Assembly (NCBI GenBank): GCA_002385745.1
Contig: DGEC01000056.1
Coordinates: 1-26,091 of the forward strand
DNA from: Firmicutes bacterium UBA3936
GTDB lineage: Bacteria; Bacillota; Dethiobacteria; Dethiobacterales; Dethiobacteraceae
Reading direction: 5' to 3'
DNA length: 26,091 nucleotides
The notes beneath the pieces were generated by a model. It did not search any database. It saw only the letters and a list, made by a program, of their open reading frames with translations, and was not told the origin of the DNA. Position numbers and translations under genes: made by a program. Positions 6,922 to 15,350 of this stretch are shown one piece after another. How positions within the stretch are numbered: the stretch's first letter is position 1; the number at the start of each line of letters is the position of its first letter.

Positions 6922-8148
6922 TTATTTTTCCTGAAGTTTACGGCGTATGATGGAGTATTCCTCCACGGCAAAGGGCAGCGAAAAGGAAACATGCTCCTGA
7001 ACAAGTACAGCTTCACGCACCTGTTCCCCTTTGCTGTTTTTTAAACCGCTGACTTTAAAGCTGCGCACCGGGCTTTGCGGCCCGAAGACCTCCAAAACTT
7101 CTCCCTCTGCAAAACGGTTACGCATCTCCACCACCGCTCTTTGCGCAAGCGGGTCGTATTCCCTGACAACGCCGACAAATTCGTGGCTTGCAATCTGCCC
7201 GCCATCGTCAAAAACCTGGCCCTCCAGGCCGGGGAGCCCCTCCAGAAAACCTGTCGTATAGGGACGGTGGCTTACCGCTTCCAGTTCCTTGCGCCAGAGG
7301 GGATTTACCCGGAAGTCCTCGCCCGCCTCGCAGCAGGCATCAATGGCCTGCCGGTAGATACGGGTTACTGTAGCCACATAATAAGCGCTCTTCATGCGTC
7401 CCTCGATTTTAAAGCTGTCAACGCCGGCAGCCACCAGAGCCCCCAGGAAGTCGATGAGGCACAAATCACGGGAGTTTAATATATAAATGCCGCGTTCGTC
7501 CTCCAAAAGCGGCATGTATTCGCCGCGTCTCTTTTCTTCCACCAGGTAGTATTTCCAGCGGCAGGCCTGGGCGCATTCCCCGCGGTTGGCACTGCGCCCT
7601 GCCAGGTACTGGCTGAGGTAGCAGCGCCCGGAATAGGCCCAGCACATTGCCCCGTGGACAAATACTTCCACTTCCAGCTCCGTCCGGCGGCAGACGGTCT
7701 CAATTTCAGCCAGAGACAACTCCCGGGCAAGGGTCACTCTTTTAAAGCCCGCCTGCTGCCAGAAAAGGGCGCTGCGCCAGTTGGTGGTATTGGCCTGGGT
7801 GCTCAAATGGCAGGGCAGGCCGGGTACAATTTCCCGGGCCAGGGCAAATACGCCTGGATCGGAAATAATCAGAGCATCAACCTCAAGCCCGGCCAGTGTG
7901 GAAAGGTAGGCGGGCAGTTCTTCCAGATCGCTGTTGCCCGCAAAAATATTAACTGTTACATAGACTTTTACACCGTGTTTGTGGGCAAAGGCAATGCCCT
8001 CCCGCATTTCTTCCCCGCTGAAGTTGGCGGCAGCAGCCCGCATGCCAAATTTTTTACCGGCCAGGTAAACGGCATCCGCGCCGTACAGCACAGCCATTTT
8101 CAATTTTTCCAGGTCTCCTGCCGGAGCCAGCAGTTCCGGTTTTTTCAT
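6922..8148 (-). CDS. trhP: U32-family tRNA hydroxylation protein TrhP
   Basis: This 408-residue protein was annotated historically as a collagenase-like U32 peptidase. Family members TrhP/YrrN-YrrO make 5-hydroxyuridine at tRNA position 34 from a prephenate-dependent reaction. The N-terminal barrel starts KPELLAPAGDLEKLKMAVLY. The full U32 signature is present at 161-179: E161-V-F-x-H-G-A-M-C169-W-A-Y-S-G-R-C176-Y-L-S. C192 and C196 (ECAQAC) add to the conserved cysteine set, expected to hold a cofactor or Fe-S cluster. A C-terminal beta-barrel-like segment (about 320-400) follows. The length fits a complete single-chain enzyme. Its ATG is 9 bp after the mltG stop, with GGCGGTAAG between, so the two are probably translationally linked. 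The order mltG-trhP matches B. subtilis yrrL-yrrN/O. Confidence 0.85.
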   Translation of the reverse strand: MKKPELLAPAGDLEKLKMAVLYGADAVYLAGKKFGMRAAAANFSGEEMREGIAFAHKHGVKVYVTVNIFAGNSDLEELPAYLSTLAGLEVDALIISDPGVFALAREIVPGLPCHLSTQANTTNWRSALFWQQAGFKRVTLARELSLAEIETVCRRTELEVEVFVHGAMCWAYSGRCYLSQYLAGRSANRGECAQACRWKYYLVEEKRRGEYMPLLEDERGIYILNSRDLCLIDFLGALVAAGVDSFKIEGRMKSAYYVATVTRIYRQAIDACCEAGEDFRVNPLWRKELEAVSHRPYTTGFLEGLPGLEGQVFDDGGQIASHEFVGVVREYDPLAQRAVVEMRNRFAEGEVLEVFGPQSPVRSFKVSGLKNSKGEQVREAVLVQEHVSFSLPFAVEEYSIIRRKLQEK

Positions 8149-8157
8149 ACTTACCGC

Positions 8158-9195
8158 CTACTGTCGGTTATTCATGTTTTTTCTTGCTTTTGCCTTGTTT
8201 TGTTCATGTTCCTGCAGTGTGCGGCCAAAATAATGTTCCCCGCTGCCGTCGCCTTTTACCACATAGTAAAGGTAGTCGGTCTCGGCAGGATAGAGCACCG
8301 CCCTGATGGCCGCCTCTCCGGGTGAAGCGATGGGGCCGGGCGGCAGCCCGGAATACTTGTAAAGGTTGTATGGCGATTCGACCTCCAAATCGGCGAAGGT
8401 CACAACGGTTTTGTGTTCGCCCAAAGCATAAATAACCGCAGCGTCAATCTGCAGCGGCATATTCCTTTGCAGGCGGTTGTGGATTACTGAAGCAATGGTT
8501 TCCCTTTCGCTGGCCACCCTGGCTTCCCGCTCCACCAGGGAAGCCAGGGTCAACACTTCATGGATATCCATTCCCAGCTCCGCCGCCCGCTTTTGCATAC
8601 GGTCATCAAACACTTGTTGCAGCCGGTTCAGCATGCGCTCTATAATTTCCTGCGCCGCAACGCCCACGGCAAATTCATAAGTGTCAGGGAAAAGATAGCC
8701 TTCCAGAGCATAGCGCTGGCCTGCAACAACTCTGCCCATTTCAGGAACAGTCTTTTTTACTGCTTCCATAAAAGCCCCATATGCAACCAGTCCGTTTTCC
8801 TCCAGGCGGCGGGCAATTTGTTCGATATTATACCCTTCCGGAATGGTAACGGTTACTGTCGGCCGGTAAACATTACCCTGCGAAAGTTCCTCCAGTATTT
8901 CATCCATGGTCATGCCGTAATGCAGCAGGTAATTTCCTGCCTGCAGCCCTTGGTCCAGGCCTCGGTACCTGGCATAAATGCGAAAAACAAGGGCATTGCG
9001 GATTAAGCCCTGCTCTGCTAAAATCTCGGCTATAGCCATGGAACTGGCCCCGTAGGGGATTGACACCATTACCTTTTCTGCAGTCATAACAGGCACAGGC
9101 TGCAGCCAGATATTTACTTGTACAGCAAAAGCAACCCCCAGGATAACAATAATTAAGGCTGCAATACCCAGGGCAAGGCGCAGCTGCTTCCCCAT
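8158..9195 (-). CDS. mltG: Endolytic murein transglycosylase MltG
   Basis: MltG is a membrane-bound lytic transglycosylase that cleaves nascent glycan strands and so sets chain length. From the ATG at 9193-9195 it has 345 residues. There is one transmembrane helix (about 9-29), a LysM-like subdomain (about 38-110: VSIPYGASSMAIAEILAEQG), then the YceG catalytic domain. That domain has IPEGYNIEQIA (118-128), LEGYLFPDTYEF (164-175), the catalytic Glu222 in LASLVEREA, RNMPLQIDAAVIYALG, and YNLYKYSGLPPGPIASPG (276-293). A longer frame opens at 9297 but would overlap the DUF1292 gene by 71 bp, so the MGKQLRL start is preferred. Its neighbours are the yrzB-like gene upstream and trhP downstream. Confidence 0.9.
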   Translation of the reverse strand: MGKQLRLALGIAALIIVILGVAFAVQVNIWLQPVPVMTAEKVMVSIPYGASSMAIAEILAEQGLIRNALVFRIYARYRGLDQGLQAGNYLLHYGMTMDEILEELSQGNVYRPTVTVTIPEGYNIEQIARRLEENGLVAYGAFMEAVKKTVPEMGRVVAGQRYALEGYLFPDTYEFAVGVAAQEIIERMLNRLQQVFDDRMQKRAAELGMDIHEVLTLASLVEREARVASERETIASVIHNRLQRNMPLQIDAAVIYALGEHKTVVTFADLEVESPYNLYKYSGLPPGPIASPGEAAIRAVLYPAETDYLYYVVKGDGSGEHYFGRTLQEHEQNKAKARKNMNNRQ

Positions 9196-9226
9196 GATTA
9201 TGCTCTTTTCCCCCGTTTTTTCTCCG

Positions 9227-9514
9227 TTATTCTTCCTCGTACTCAGCCTGCTCTTCCCAGGCTGCGGCAACTGAATCCCATTCTTCATCGTCATCAATGG
9301 CTACCAGGGTTTGTTCCCCGTCCTCATTCTCGTCAATCCTGAAAATAACGGCTTCCTGTTCCTCTGCTTCCCCATTCTCCAGTTCCGCATCTTCAGCCGG
9401 GACCATGATGGCATACTCATTTTCATTGACCACGACAATATCAAGCAACACAAAGTCATGCTCGATGCCTTCCTCATCCACCAACGTTACTACCCCGTCA
9501 TTTTCCTGCGTCAT
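9227..9514 (-). CDS. DUF1292 family protein (YrzB-like)
   Basis: This small, strongly acidic protein (95 residues) starts MTQENDGVVTLVDEEGIEHDF. It has the family pattern of a short beta-rich core, with VVNENEYAIMVPAED and AVIFRIDENEDGEQTLVAI, then an acidic tail rich in E and D. DUF1292 proteins are conserved in Firmicutes between ruvX and mltG, exactly as here, but their function is unknown. The ATG has GAGGTG upstream, and the ruvX stop is 60 bp before it. No membrane segment. The family call is firm from sequence and synteny. Confidence 0.85.
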   Translation of the reverse strand: MTQENDGVVTLVDEEGIEHDFVLLDIVVVNENEYAIMVPAEDAELENGEAEEQEAVIFRIDENEDGEQTLVAIDDDEEWDSVAAAWEEQAEYEEE

Positions 9515-9574
9515 AATTTCACACCTCTTCCATTAAATGAATAAACAAGTAAACGCCCTATATTCTTTACAACT

Positions 9575-10009
9575 TTAACGGCTTTTATCCAAGCCGGGCG
9601 GAGGATGAGCCTGCAAATAGCTTTGCAGAATAAGCACTGCGGACATTTTATCGACAACTTTCCTCCGCCGTGCCCGGCTGACATCCGCCGCAATAAGCAT
9701 ACGCTCGGCCTCTTTGGTAGTCAGGCGTTCATCCCACAGTTTTGTTGGAATTCCCAGCTCCCGGAACAGCCTGTCCGCAAAGGCGGCGGCTGTCTGAGCC
9801 CGGGGCCCGATAGTCCCGTTCATATTCTTCGGATAGCCGACAACAACCAGTCCGACATTGTAGTTTTCACACAACCGGCGCAAATGTTGGCTGTCCTCTT
9901 TCCATGAACTGCGCCGGATAACTTCCAGCCCCTGGGCCGTCCACCCCAGTTCATCACTTACGGCAACCCCAATGGTACGGTCGCCCACGTCCAGACCGAG
10001 AATCCTCAT
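9575..10009 (-). CDS. ruvX: RuvX/YqgF family nuclease (pre-16S rRNA processing / Holliday junction resolvase-like)
   Basis: This 144-residue RNase H-fold protein has a family-typical length. Acidic active-site candidates are D7 in MRILGLDVGDRTIGVAVSD, E94 in LWDERLTT and D120 in RKVVDKMSA. The VVGYPKNMNG loop (56-65) is also diagnostic. E. coli YqgF takes part in maturation of the 16S rRNA 5' end, and the family was earlier proposed as a Holliday junction resolvase. Which role dominates here cannot be read from sequence. GGGAAAG precedes the ATG, and the gene starts 19 bp after the aldo/keto reductase. Part of the alaS operon. Confidence 0.9.
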   Translation of the reverse strand: MRILGLDVGDRTIGVAVSDELGWTAQGLEVIRRSSWKEDSQHLRRLCENYNVGLVVVGYPKNMNGTIGPRAQTAAAFADRLFRELGIPTKLWDERLTTKEAERMLIAADVSRARRRKVVDKMSAVLILQSYLQAHPPPGLDKSR

Positions 10010-10028
10010 TAAACTTTCCCCATTTGCT

Positions 10029-10979
10029 TTAATAAATTTTCAGGCAAAAATCCGGGCAGTGTGCGCCGCAGTAACCGCACAGGATACAGGCTTCGGCATC
10101 AACCCTGCACCTGCCGTCTGCAACACTTAATGCCTTCTGGGGACAGAAAGCGGTGCAGGTACCGCAGCCGGTACACCAGCTTTCTACCTGCAGCCTCCTG
10201 CGGCGGCTGCGCAGTTTTTTGCCTGTCTCTTCTGAAACTTCCTTGCCTGCAAAGAGGGCGCAGTTGTATTCCAATTCTTCCGGTGTCATCATCCCGACGG
10301 CTATGGCATCCAGGCAGGGCTGCCCCAGTACATAGCGGAAAGCATCATTGCTTTGCCTGATCAAATGGCCGCCGCCCAGCGCTTTCATAGCATAGATGCC
10401 GGCACCGCGGCTGTGCAGCTGTCCGATGGCGGACAGCATCTCAGCGGCGGTCCCGTCAGGAATGCCGATTCCCTTCATATTAATGAGCGGGTGGACTACG
10501 TCAATTTCCGGCATAGTAAACGCGGCACGAACTGCCGCCACGGTGTGGCAGGAAAAACCTACAGCCCGGACAAGCCCCTTTTCTTTGGCTTCAAGCAAAT
10601 ACTCCAGGGCCGGGCGGTGTCCGGCCAGGGTAAGGTGGGACTCCTGCTCGTGCAAAAGAAAAAGGTCAATATAATCCCTGCCTGTTTCCCGGAAGGCCCG
10701 GTGGAGGCTTTTTGCCATCCCTTCCCTTGTATAATCGTAAGATTTGGAGGCAATGACAAGCCGGCTTGCGTCACGGTGGCGGAGAGCCTCCCGGATATAA
10801 GGGTAAGTGCCGTAGAGGTCGGCAGTATCAAAAAAGTTAACACCCAGATCAATTGCCGCAATTAACAAATCGGCCCCTTCCCGCAGAGGCAGATTCGCTT
10901 GCAGAGGGCCTATAGTCAGCGTACCAAAACAAAGACGGGAAACACAAATGCCCGTCTTCCCCAGCGTCCGGTATTCCAA
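10029..10979 (-). CDS. Aldo/keto reductase with C-terminal 2x[4Fe-4S] ferredoxin domain
   Basis: This 316-residue protein joins a TIM-barrel aldo/keto reductase (1-255) to a bacterial ferredoxin-like tail. The catalytic tetrad is visible as D51 and Y56 (DTADLYG), K79 (ASKSYDY) and H110 (FLLHEQE). The tail has two CxxCxxCxxxCP motifs, C269/C272/C275/C279 and C298/C301/C304/C308, which should hold two [4Fe-4S] clusters. Such fusions are common in strict anaerobes and may exchange electrons with ferredoxin; the substrate is unknown. The start is TTG (10977-10979) with AGAAGGG overlapping the end of ireB, only 3 bp away, implying co-translation. Its place between ireB and ruvX is an insertion relative to the B. 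subtilis order. Confidence 0.9.
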   Translation of the reverse strand: MEYRTLGKTGICVSRLCFGTLTIGPLQANLPLREGADLLIAAIDLGVNFFDTADLYGTYPYIREALRHRDASRLVIASKSYDYTREGMAKSLHRAFRETGRDYIDLFLLHEQESHLTLAGHRPALEYLLEAKEKGLVRAVGFSCHTVAAVRAAFTMPEIDVVHPLINMKGIGIPDGTAAEMLSAIGQLHSRGAGIYAMKALGGGHLIRQSNDAFRYVLGQPCLDAIAVGMMTPEELEYNCALFAGKEVSEETGKKLRSRRRRLQVESWCTGCGTCTAFCPQKALSVADGRCRVDAEACILCGYCGAHCPDFCLKIY

Positions 10980-10982
10980 AAT

Positions 10983-11252
10983 TTAACCCTTCTTTTCCAG
11001 CTTCTCCAGGTAGGATCCGACCAGTTCTTCCAGGAGTTCATCCCTTTCCAGCTTGCGTATCAGCACCCTGGCGTTATTGTGGCTGGTAATGTAAGCCGGG
11101 TCTCCCGAGAGAAGATAACCGACAATTTGATTAATGGGATTATACCCCTTTTCCTTGAGTGCATTGTACACAACCTGAAAGACATCTTTGGCCTGGTATG
11201 TCTCTTCCTCGGCCTTTCGTTTAAATTTCATGGTCTGGTCCATGGTATCCAT
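10983..11252 (-). CDS. ireB: IreB family regulatory phosphoprotein (UPF0297)
   Basis: This is a small conserved cytosolic protein (89 residues from the ATG at 11250-11252). The family core KGYNPINQIVGYLLSGDPAYITSH, followed by ARVLIRKLERDELLEELV, is almost invariant in Firmicutes. In Enterococcus faecalis IreB is phosphorylated on N-terminal threonines by the PASTA kinase IreK and modulates cephalosporin tolerance. Thr7 in the QTMKF context is present here. A GTG sits one codon earlier (11253-11255), and GGGGGTG spacing favours the ATG. It lies between alaS and the aldo/keto reductase, matching the alaS-yrzL order. Function in this organism is inferred from family. Confidence 0.9.
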   Translation of the reverse strand: MDTMDQTMKFKRKAEEETYQAKDVFQVVYNALKEKGYNPINQIVGYLLSGDPAYITSHNNARVLIRKLERDELLEELVGSYLEKLEKKG

Positions 11253-11314
11253 CACTTCACCCCCACCACCAAAGGAGCATCCCTAAGATATTCTCCGTCC
11301 GGCTCGTTTTCCCT

Positions 11315-13939
11315 TTAATTGTTTTGCAGCCGGCTTTGCACCAGTTCGTAAACCTTGCCCAGCGCCATGTCAAGGCGCTGCGGGTCTTTGCCGCCGGCCT
11401 GAGCCATATCCGGACGGCCTCCTCCTCCGCCGCCGGTCAGGCGGGCAATTTCACCCACCAGCTTGCCTGCATGGAAACCGCGGCTGACCAAATCGGCGGT
11501 AACGGCTCCGACAAGCAATACTTTCCCGTCATTCTCAGCTCCTAAAATAATAATTCCGGAATCCAATTTATTTTTTAGGCGGTCCGCCATCTCCCGCAGG
11601 GTTTCCATATTTGCCGCCTTAACCCGGGCGCTTAACACAGGCACTCCGCTTTCAGCCTTAACCCGGCTTAAAAGTTCTTCCACTTCCCTGCCGGCCATTT
11701 GCAGTTCAAGTTCTTTGTTCTCACGCCGCAGTTCCTTAATTTCCGCCTGCAGGCCGCTTATTTTTTCCACTAGCTGCAGGGGATCGCTTTTTACCTGGGA
11801 GGCGGCCTCTTCCAGGACAGCATTGCGCTCAGCAAAATAGCGATAAGCGGCACCGGCAGTCAGCGCCTCTATACGGCGCACACCGGCCCCGATGCCTCCT
11901 TCCGAGACGATCTTAAACAAACCGATATCGCCTGTGCTTTGAACATGCGTCCCGCCGCATAATTCCCTGCTGTAGTCACCTACCCGGACGACACGCACCG
12001 CATCGCCGTATTTTTCTTCAAACAAGGCCAGCGCGCCCATTTCCTCGGCCTTTTCCCGGTCTGTCACCACAGCCGTTACCGGCACATTTTCCCAGATTAT
12101 TTCATTGACTCTCTGTTCCACTGCCTGCAGCTGGGAAGGAGTCAGGGGATTGAGATGGTTGAAGTCAAAACGCAGTCTCTCCGCGGAAACCAGCGACCCG
12201 GCCTGCTGCACATGTTCTCCCAAGATTTCGCGCAGCGCCTGGTGGAGAATATGGGTTGCAGTATGGTTGCGGCAGGTATTAGAGCGCCTGCCCTTATCCA
12301 CAACAGCCTCCGCCCTGTCGCCAGTGCGCAGCACACCGGCCGTAACTTCTGCCACGTGCACCGTCTGGTCGCGCGGCGTCATAATGGTATCAACAACCTT
12401 TGCCGAGCCATGGGCGGTGGTGATCACGCCCGTATCGCCCTGCTGCCCTCCCCTTTCGCCGTAGAAAGGCGTGGCGGCAAGAACGATCTCCACTTTTTCC
12501 CCTTCACCTGCTGCATCAACTTTTTCCCCGTCTTTAAGCAGAGCCAGGATTTCGGAAGAATGCGCAGTCCTGTCATAGCCGACAAATGCAGTATTAAGCT
12601 CCGCAATTTCCCGGTAGGAGTCGCCCTCTGCGCCAAAAACTCCTTTTTCACGTGCACTGCGCGCCCGCTGCCGCTGGGCTTCCAGTTCCCTTTCAAAACC
12701 TTGCTCATCAAGTCCGAGGCCGTTTTCAGCCAGTATCTCCCTGGTAAGATCTATGGGAAAACCGTAAGTGTCATACAGTTTAAAGGCATCCCGTCCGGAC
12801 AGAATACCCTTGCTGCCGGCTGCGGACATTAACTCATTTAGGATTTTCATTCCCTGCTCCAGGGTTTCATGAAAGCGCTCCTCTTCAAGGCGCACTACTT
12901 CTTCAATATAATCCTGCCTTTTTACAAGCTCGTTGTAAAAATCTCCGTATTCAGCGGCCACAATTTTTACTGCGCTGTAAAGGAAAGGCTCATCCACTCC
13001 GAGTAATTTCCCGTGACGGACGGCACGGCGCAGAAGACGGCGCAAAACATAGCCCCGGCCTTCATTGCCCGGCAGAATACCGTCCCCGATCATAAAGGAA
13101 ATGCCGCGCAGGTGTTCCGTAATGATGCGCAATGAAACGTCCTTTTCCCTGTCAGTCCCGTAAGCTTTGCCGGTTATCCTGCTGAAATAATCAAGCAGCG
13201 GCCGCACCGTATCTATTTCAAACAGGTTTCTGACACCCTGCATGACAACGGCCAGCCTCTCCAGCCCGGCACCCGTGTCAATATTTTTTTGCTTCAGGGG
13301 CAGGTATTCACCGTCCGCAGTGCAGTCAAACTGGGTAAATACCAGGTTCCAGATTTCTATATAGCGGTCGCAGTCGCAGCCTACCTGGCAGTCAGGCCGG
13401 CCGCAGCCGAATTCCGGCCCCAGGTCGTAATATATCTCCGAACAGGGGCCGCAGGGCCCCTGGCCGATTTCCCAGAAATTATCCTCTTTCCCCAGGCGGA
13501 AAATCCGGTTGTGAGGAAGCCCGATAGTTTTGTGCCAAATATCGTAGGCTTCGTCATCGTCCAGGTACACGCTGACGTACAGCCTGTCCTCGGGCATTTT
13601 GTAGCCTTCAGTAACAAGTTCCCAGGCCCAGGTTATAGCCTCTTTTTTAAAATAATCACCAAAGGAGAAATTGCCAAGCATCTCAAAAAAAGTGGCATGC
13701 CGGGAGGACCGACCCACATTGTCGATATCCGGTGTGCGGACACACTTCTGACAGGTGGCAACCCGGGGATGCGGCGGCTTTTTCGCACCGGTGAAATAAG
13801 GCTTAAGGGGAGCCATCCCCGCACCTATCAGCAAAAGAGTGGGATCGTTTTGCGGAATCAGTGAAAAACTCGGTAAAACTAAATGATCTTTTTCTTGAAA
13901 AAAATCTAAAAATGTTGTCCGTATATCTTTGGAAAGCAT
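11315..13939 (-). CDS. alaS: Alanyl-tRNA synthetase
   Basis: AlaRS charges tRNA-Ala. From the ATG at 13937-13939 (GGGAGGGG six bases before it) it has 874 residues, the normal bacterial length. A frame opening at 13972 adds 11 unlikely residues. The class II catalytic core spans about 1-240, with motif 2 RHATFFEMLGNFSFGDYF (80-97), a Cys-rich insertion near 179-190 (CGRPDCQVGCDC) and GAGLERLAVVMQG (223-235). The editing domain has the zinc-binding H559-T-A-T-H563 and C661-G-G-T-H665. The DHHA1/C-Ala tail contains a Gly-rich GGGGGGRPDMAQAGG (836-850). A consensus promoter lies 32 bp upstream and the leader is too short for a T-box. First gene of the housekeeping operon. Confidence 0.97.
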   Translation of the reverse strand: MLSKDIRTTFLDFFQEKDHLVLPSFSLIPQNDPTLLLIGAGMAPLKPYFTGAKKPPHPRVATCQKCVRTPDIDNVGRSSRHATFFEMLGNFSFGDYFKKEAITWAWELVTEGYKMPEDRLYVSVYLDDDEAYDIWHKTIGLPHNRIFRLGKEDNFWEIGQGPCGPCSEIYYDLGPEFGCGRPDCQVGCDCDRYIEIWNLVFTQFDCTADGEYLPLKQKNIDTGAGLERLAVVMQGVRNLFEIDTVRPLLDYFSRITGKAYGTDREKDVSLRIITEHLRGISFMIGDGILPGNEGRGYVLRRLLRRAVRHGKLLGVDEPFLYSAVKIVAAEYGDFYNELVKRQDYIEEVVRLEEERFHETLEQGMKILNELMSAAGSKGILSGRDAFKLYDTYGFPIDLTREILAENGLGLDEQGFERELEAQRQRARSAREKGVFGAEGDSYREIAELNTAFVGYDRTAHSSEILALLKDGEKVDAAGEGEKVEIVLAATPFYGERGGQQGDTGVITTAHGSAKVVDTIMTPRDQTVHVAEVTAGVLRTGDRAEAVVDKGRRSNTCRNHTATHILHQALREILGEHVQQAGSLVSAERLRFDFNHLNPLTPSQLQAVEQRVNEIIWENVPVTAVVTDREKAEEMGALALFEEKYGDAVRVVRVGDYSRELCGGTHVQSTGDIGLFKIVSEGGIGAGVRRIEALTAGAAYRYFAERNAVLEEAASQVKSDPLQLVEKISGLQAEIKELRRENKELELQMAGREVEELLSRVKAESGVPVLSARVKAANMETLREMADRLKNKLDSGIIILGAENDGKVLLVGAVTADLVSRGFHAGKLVGEIARLTGGGGGGRPDMAQAGGKDPQRLDMALGKVYELVQSRLQNN

Positions 13940-13970
13940 TCCAGCCCCTCCCTGAATCATATCACACTTC

Positions 13971-14000
13971 ATTATATAAGAGGAATAGGAAGCGTGTCAA
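13971..14000 (-). promoter_or_regulatory. Consensus sigma-A promoter of alaS operon
   Basis: On the minus strand a perfect -35 TTGACA (14000-13995) and a perfect -10 TATAAT (13976-13971) are separated by 18 bp. Transcription should start near 13964, giving a leader of only about 25 nt before the alaS ATG. It sits just past the stop of the permease gene at 14020. Confidence 0.85.
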
Positions 14001-14019
14001 CAAAAGCGCCGCAGCAGGA

Positions 14020-15072
14020 CTAGCGGCTGCGGTTGGCTGCGGCATCCGCAGCATGCTTGAGGAAAATGCGCATAATTGCCGTAAAGGGAACGGCAAAAAT
14101 CAGGCCCGGCAAACCGAAAAACCTTCCTCCTATCAGCAGGGCAAAAATAACGACCAGAGGATGCAGGCCCAGGCTGCGCCCCATAACCTGCGGGGCAATT
14201 ATCTGGCTTTCAAGCTGCTGCACTATCACATAGACAACAATTGTTTTTGCGGCCAGTCCGGGTGAATGAAGCAGGGCAATGAGAACTGCCGGAACGGCTC
14301 CGATAATGGGCCCGAAATAAGGAATAATATTGGTAATCCCCGCCACAAGCCCAAGAATTAAGGCATAATCTACCCCGATAATCACCAGGCCCAAATATGT
14401 TAATACCCCCACTAAAAAGCAGATAACCAGCATCCCGCGAAAATACGCTCCCATGGTCCTGTCCATCTCACTGCCCATGGAAACCACCCAATTGCGGTAT
14501 TTCTTGGGGAAAAGCAACACCGCGGTCCGCTTCAGGGAATCAATATCGCGCAGAAGATAATAAACCATCAGGGGGATAACAAGTATGGCCAAAAGATTGG
14601 AGAAAAACCCCAAAACAGTGCCGGTAACCCGCTCCAGCAAGGCCTGCATTCCCTTTTGCAGGTTGATCAGGTTTTGGTCAAGGGCCTGGCGGATGCTTTC
14701 AGGCAGGTTAATCCGCTGGTAATCCGACTGCAGGCTTAACAAAAAATTCTGAAACCGGGCAGTATACTGCGGCAGCATTTCCCCCAGTTTCTGCATTTCA
14801 CTGATCAGGTTCGGGATTGCAGTTACACTGAAGACAAAGGCTATGGTGAAAAAAACAGCATAAATAATTAAAATCCCCAGAGGGCGCGCAATGCGCCTTT
14901 CTTCCAGGAATTCTACCAGCGGGTTTAAGATATAGGCGATAATAAGCGCCAGAAAAAAGGGGATAAAAATTGCAAAAAGAACCTGTCCAAAGCGGAATAA
15001 AAGGTACAGAAAGAACAGCGCCAGGGCACAGGCTATGCCGATAATTCCGTAACGCCACCGTTCCTTAAGCAA
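14020..15072 (-). CDS. AI-2E family (PerM/YrrI-like) transporter
   Basis: This polytopic membrane protein of about 350 residues belongs to the UPF0118/AI-2 exporter family. Two N-terminal hydrophobic segments (about 9-29 and 32-50, with AIFIPFFLALIIAYILNPLV) and a third (about 66-88) precede a long amphipathic extracytoplasmic stretch (about 90-150). Later helices follow, including VIPLMVYYLLRDID, GITNIIPYFGPIIGAVPA and the conserved QQLESQIIAPQVMGRSLGLHP. Members export small molecules or ions, and the substrate cannot be told here. B. subtilis yrrI holds the same place before alaS. A GTG at 15079-15081 lies inside the GGGGAGGTG Shine-Dalgarno. The TTG at 15070-15072, six bases after it, is a better start. 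Confidence 0.85.
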   Translation of the reverse strand: MLKERWRYGIIGIACALALFFLYLLFRFGQVLFAIFIPFFLALIIAYILNPLVEFLEERRIARPLGILIIYAVFFTIAFVFSVTAIPNLISEMQKLGEMLPQYTARFQNFLLSLQSDYQRINLPESIRQALDQNLINLQKGMQALLERVTGTVLGFFSNLLAILVIPLMVYYLLRDIDSLKRTAVLLFPKKYRNWVVSMGSEMDRTMGAYFRGMLVICFLVGVLTYLGLVIIGVDYALILGLVAGITNIIPYFGPIIGAVPAVLIALLHSPGLAAKTIVVYVIVQQLESQIIAPQVMGRSLGLHPLVVIFALLIGGRFFGLPGLIFAVPFTAIMRIFLKHAADAAANRSR

Positions 15073-15133
15073 CAGCGGCACCTCCCCGAATTTCTCACTA
15101 ATCTTTATGCCGGCAACGGGTAAACATTGCCTT

Positions 15134-15334
15134 TTATCCCCAGATGTTTTCCTGCGGCAGCTGTGAATTTTGAACCATTTCGCTTAGCGAAACAAGCGCC
15201 CCTTCCTCATCGACATAATAGGCGGAAAAGCCGTCCACCCCCTTCAGAGAAAATCCATGCAGGCAGTTCCAGCAATAATACTGGTCTGTTTCCACTTTGC
15301 CAACATCAATGCTGTTGCAAACGGGACAACGCAT
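15134..15334 (-). CDS. Zinc-ribbon microprotein
   Basis: This protein of 66 residues starts at the ATG at 15332-15334, where GGGGGTG lies six bases upstream (a GTG three codons earlier is possible). It begins MRCPVCNSIDVGKV and continues YYCWNCLHGFSL, giving C3-x2-C6 and C21-x2-C24. That is a one-metal zinc ribbon or rubredoxin-like knuckle. The rest is a short acidic part with no recognisable domain. It may be a small nucleic-acid- or protein-binding factor; I do not recognise a named family. It lies 7 bp before the PRC-barrel gene stop and upstream of the permease, so it is probably co-transcribed with both. Confidence 0.65.
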   Translation of the reverse strand: MRCPVCNSIDVGKVETDQYYCWNCLHGFSLKGVDGFSAYYVDEEGALVSLSEMVQNSQLPQENIWG

Positions 15335-15350
15335 TATCTTCACCCCCGCT

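Noticed and set aside
9196..9297. Longer N-terminus of MltG starting MMTMKNGIQ
   Set aside because: It would overlap the DUF1292 gene by 71 bp and lacks a good SD. The MGKQLRL start just before the membrane helix fits the family.
12155..12832. Plus-strand ORF of 225 codons opposite alaS, and a similar one at 7654-8325 opposite trhP/mltG
   Set aside because: Both are mirror frames of well-identified genes, with no SD and no known domains.
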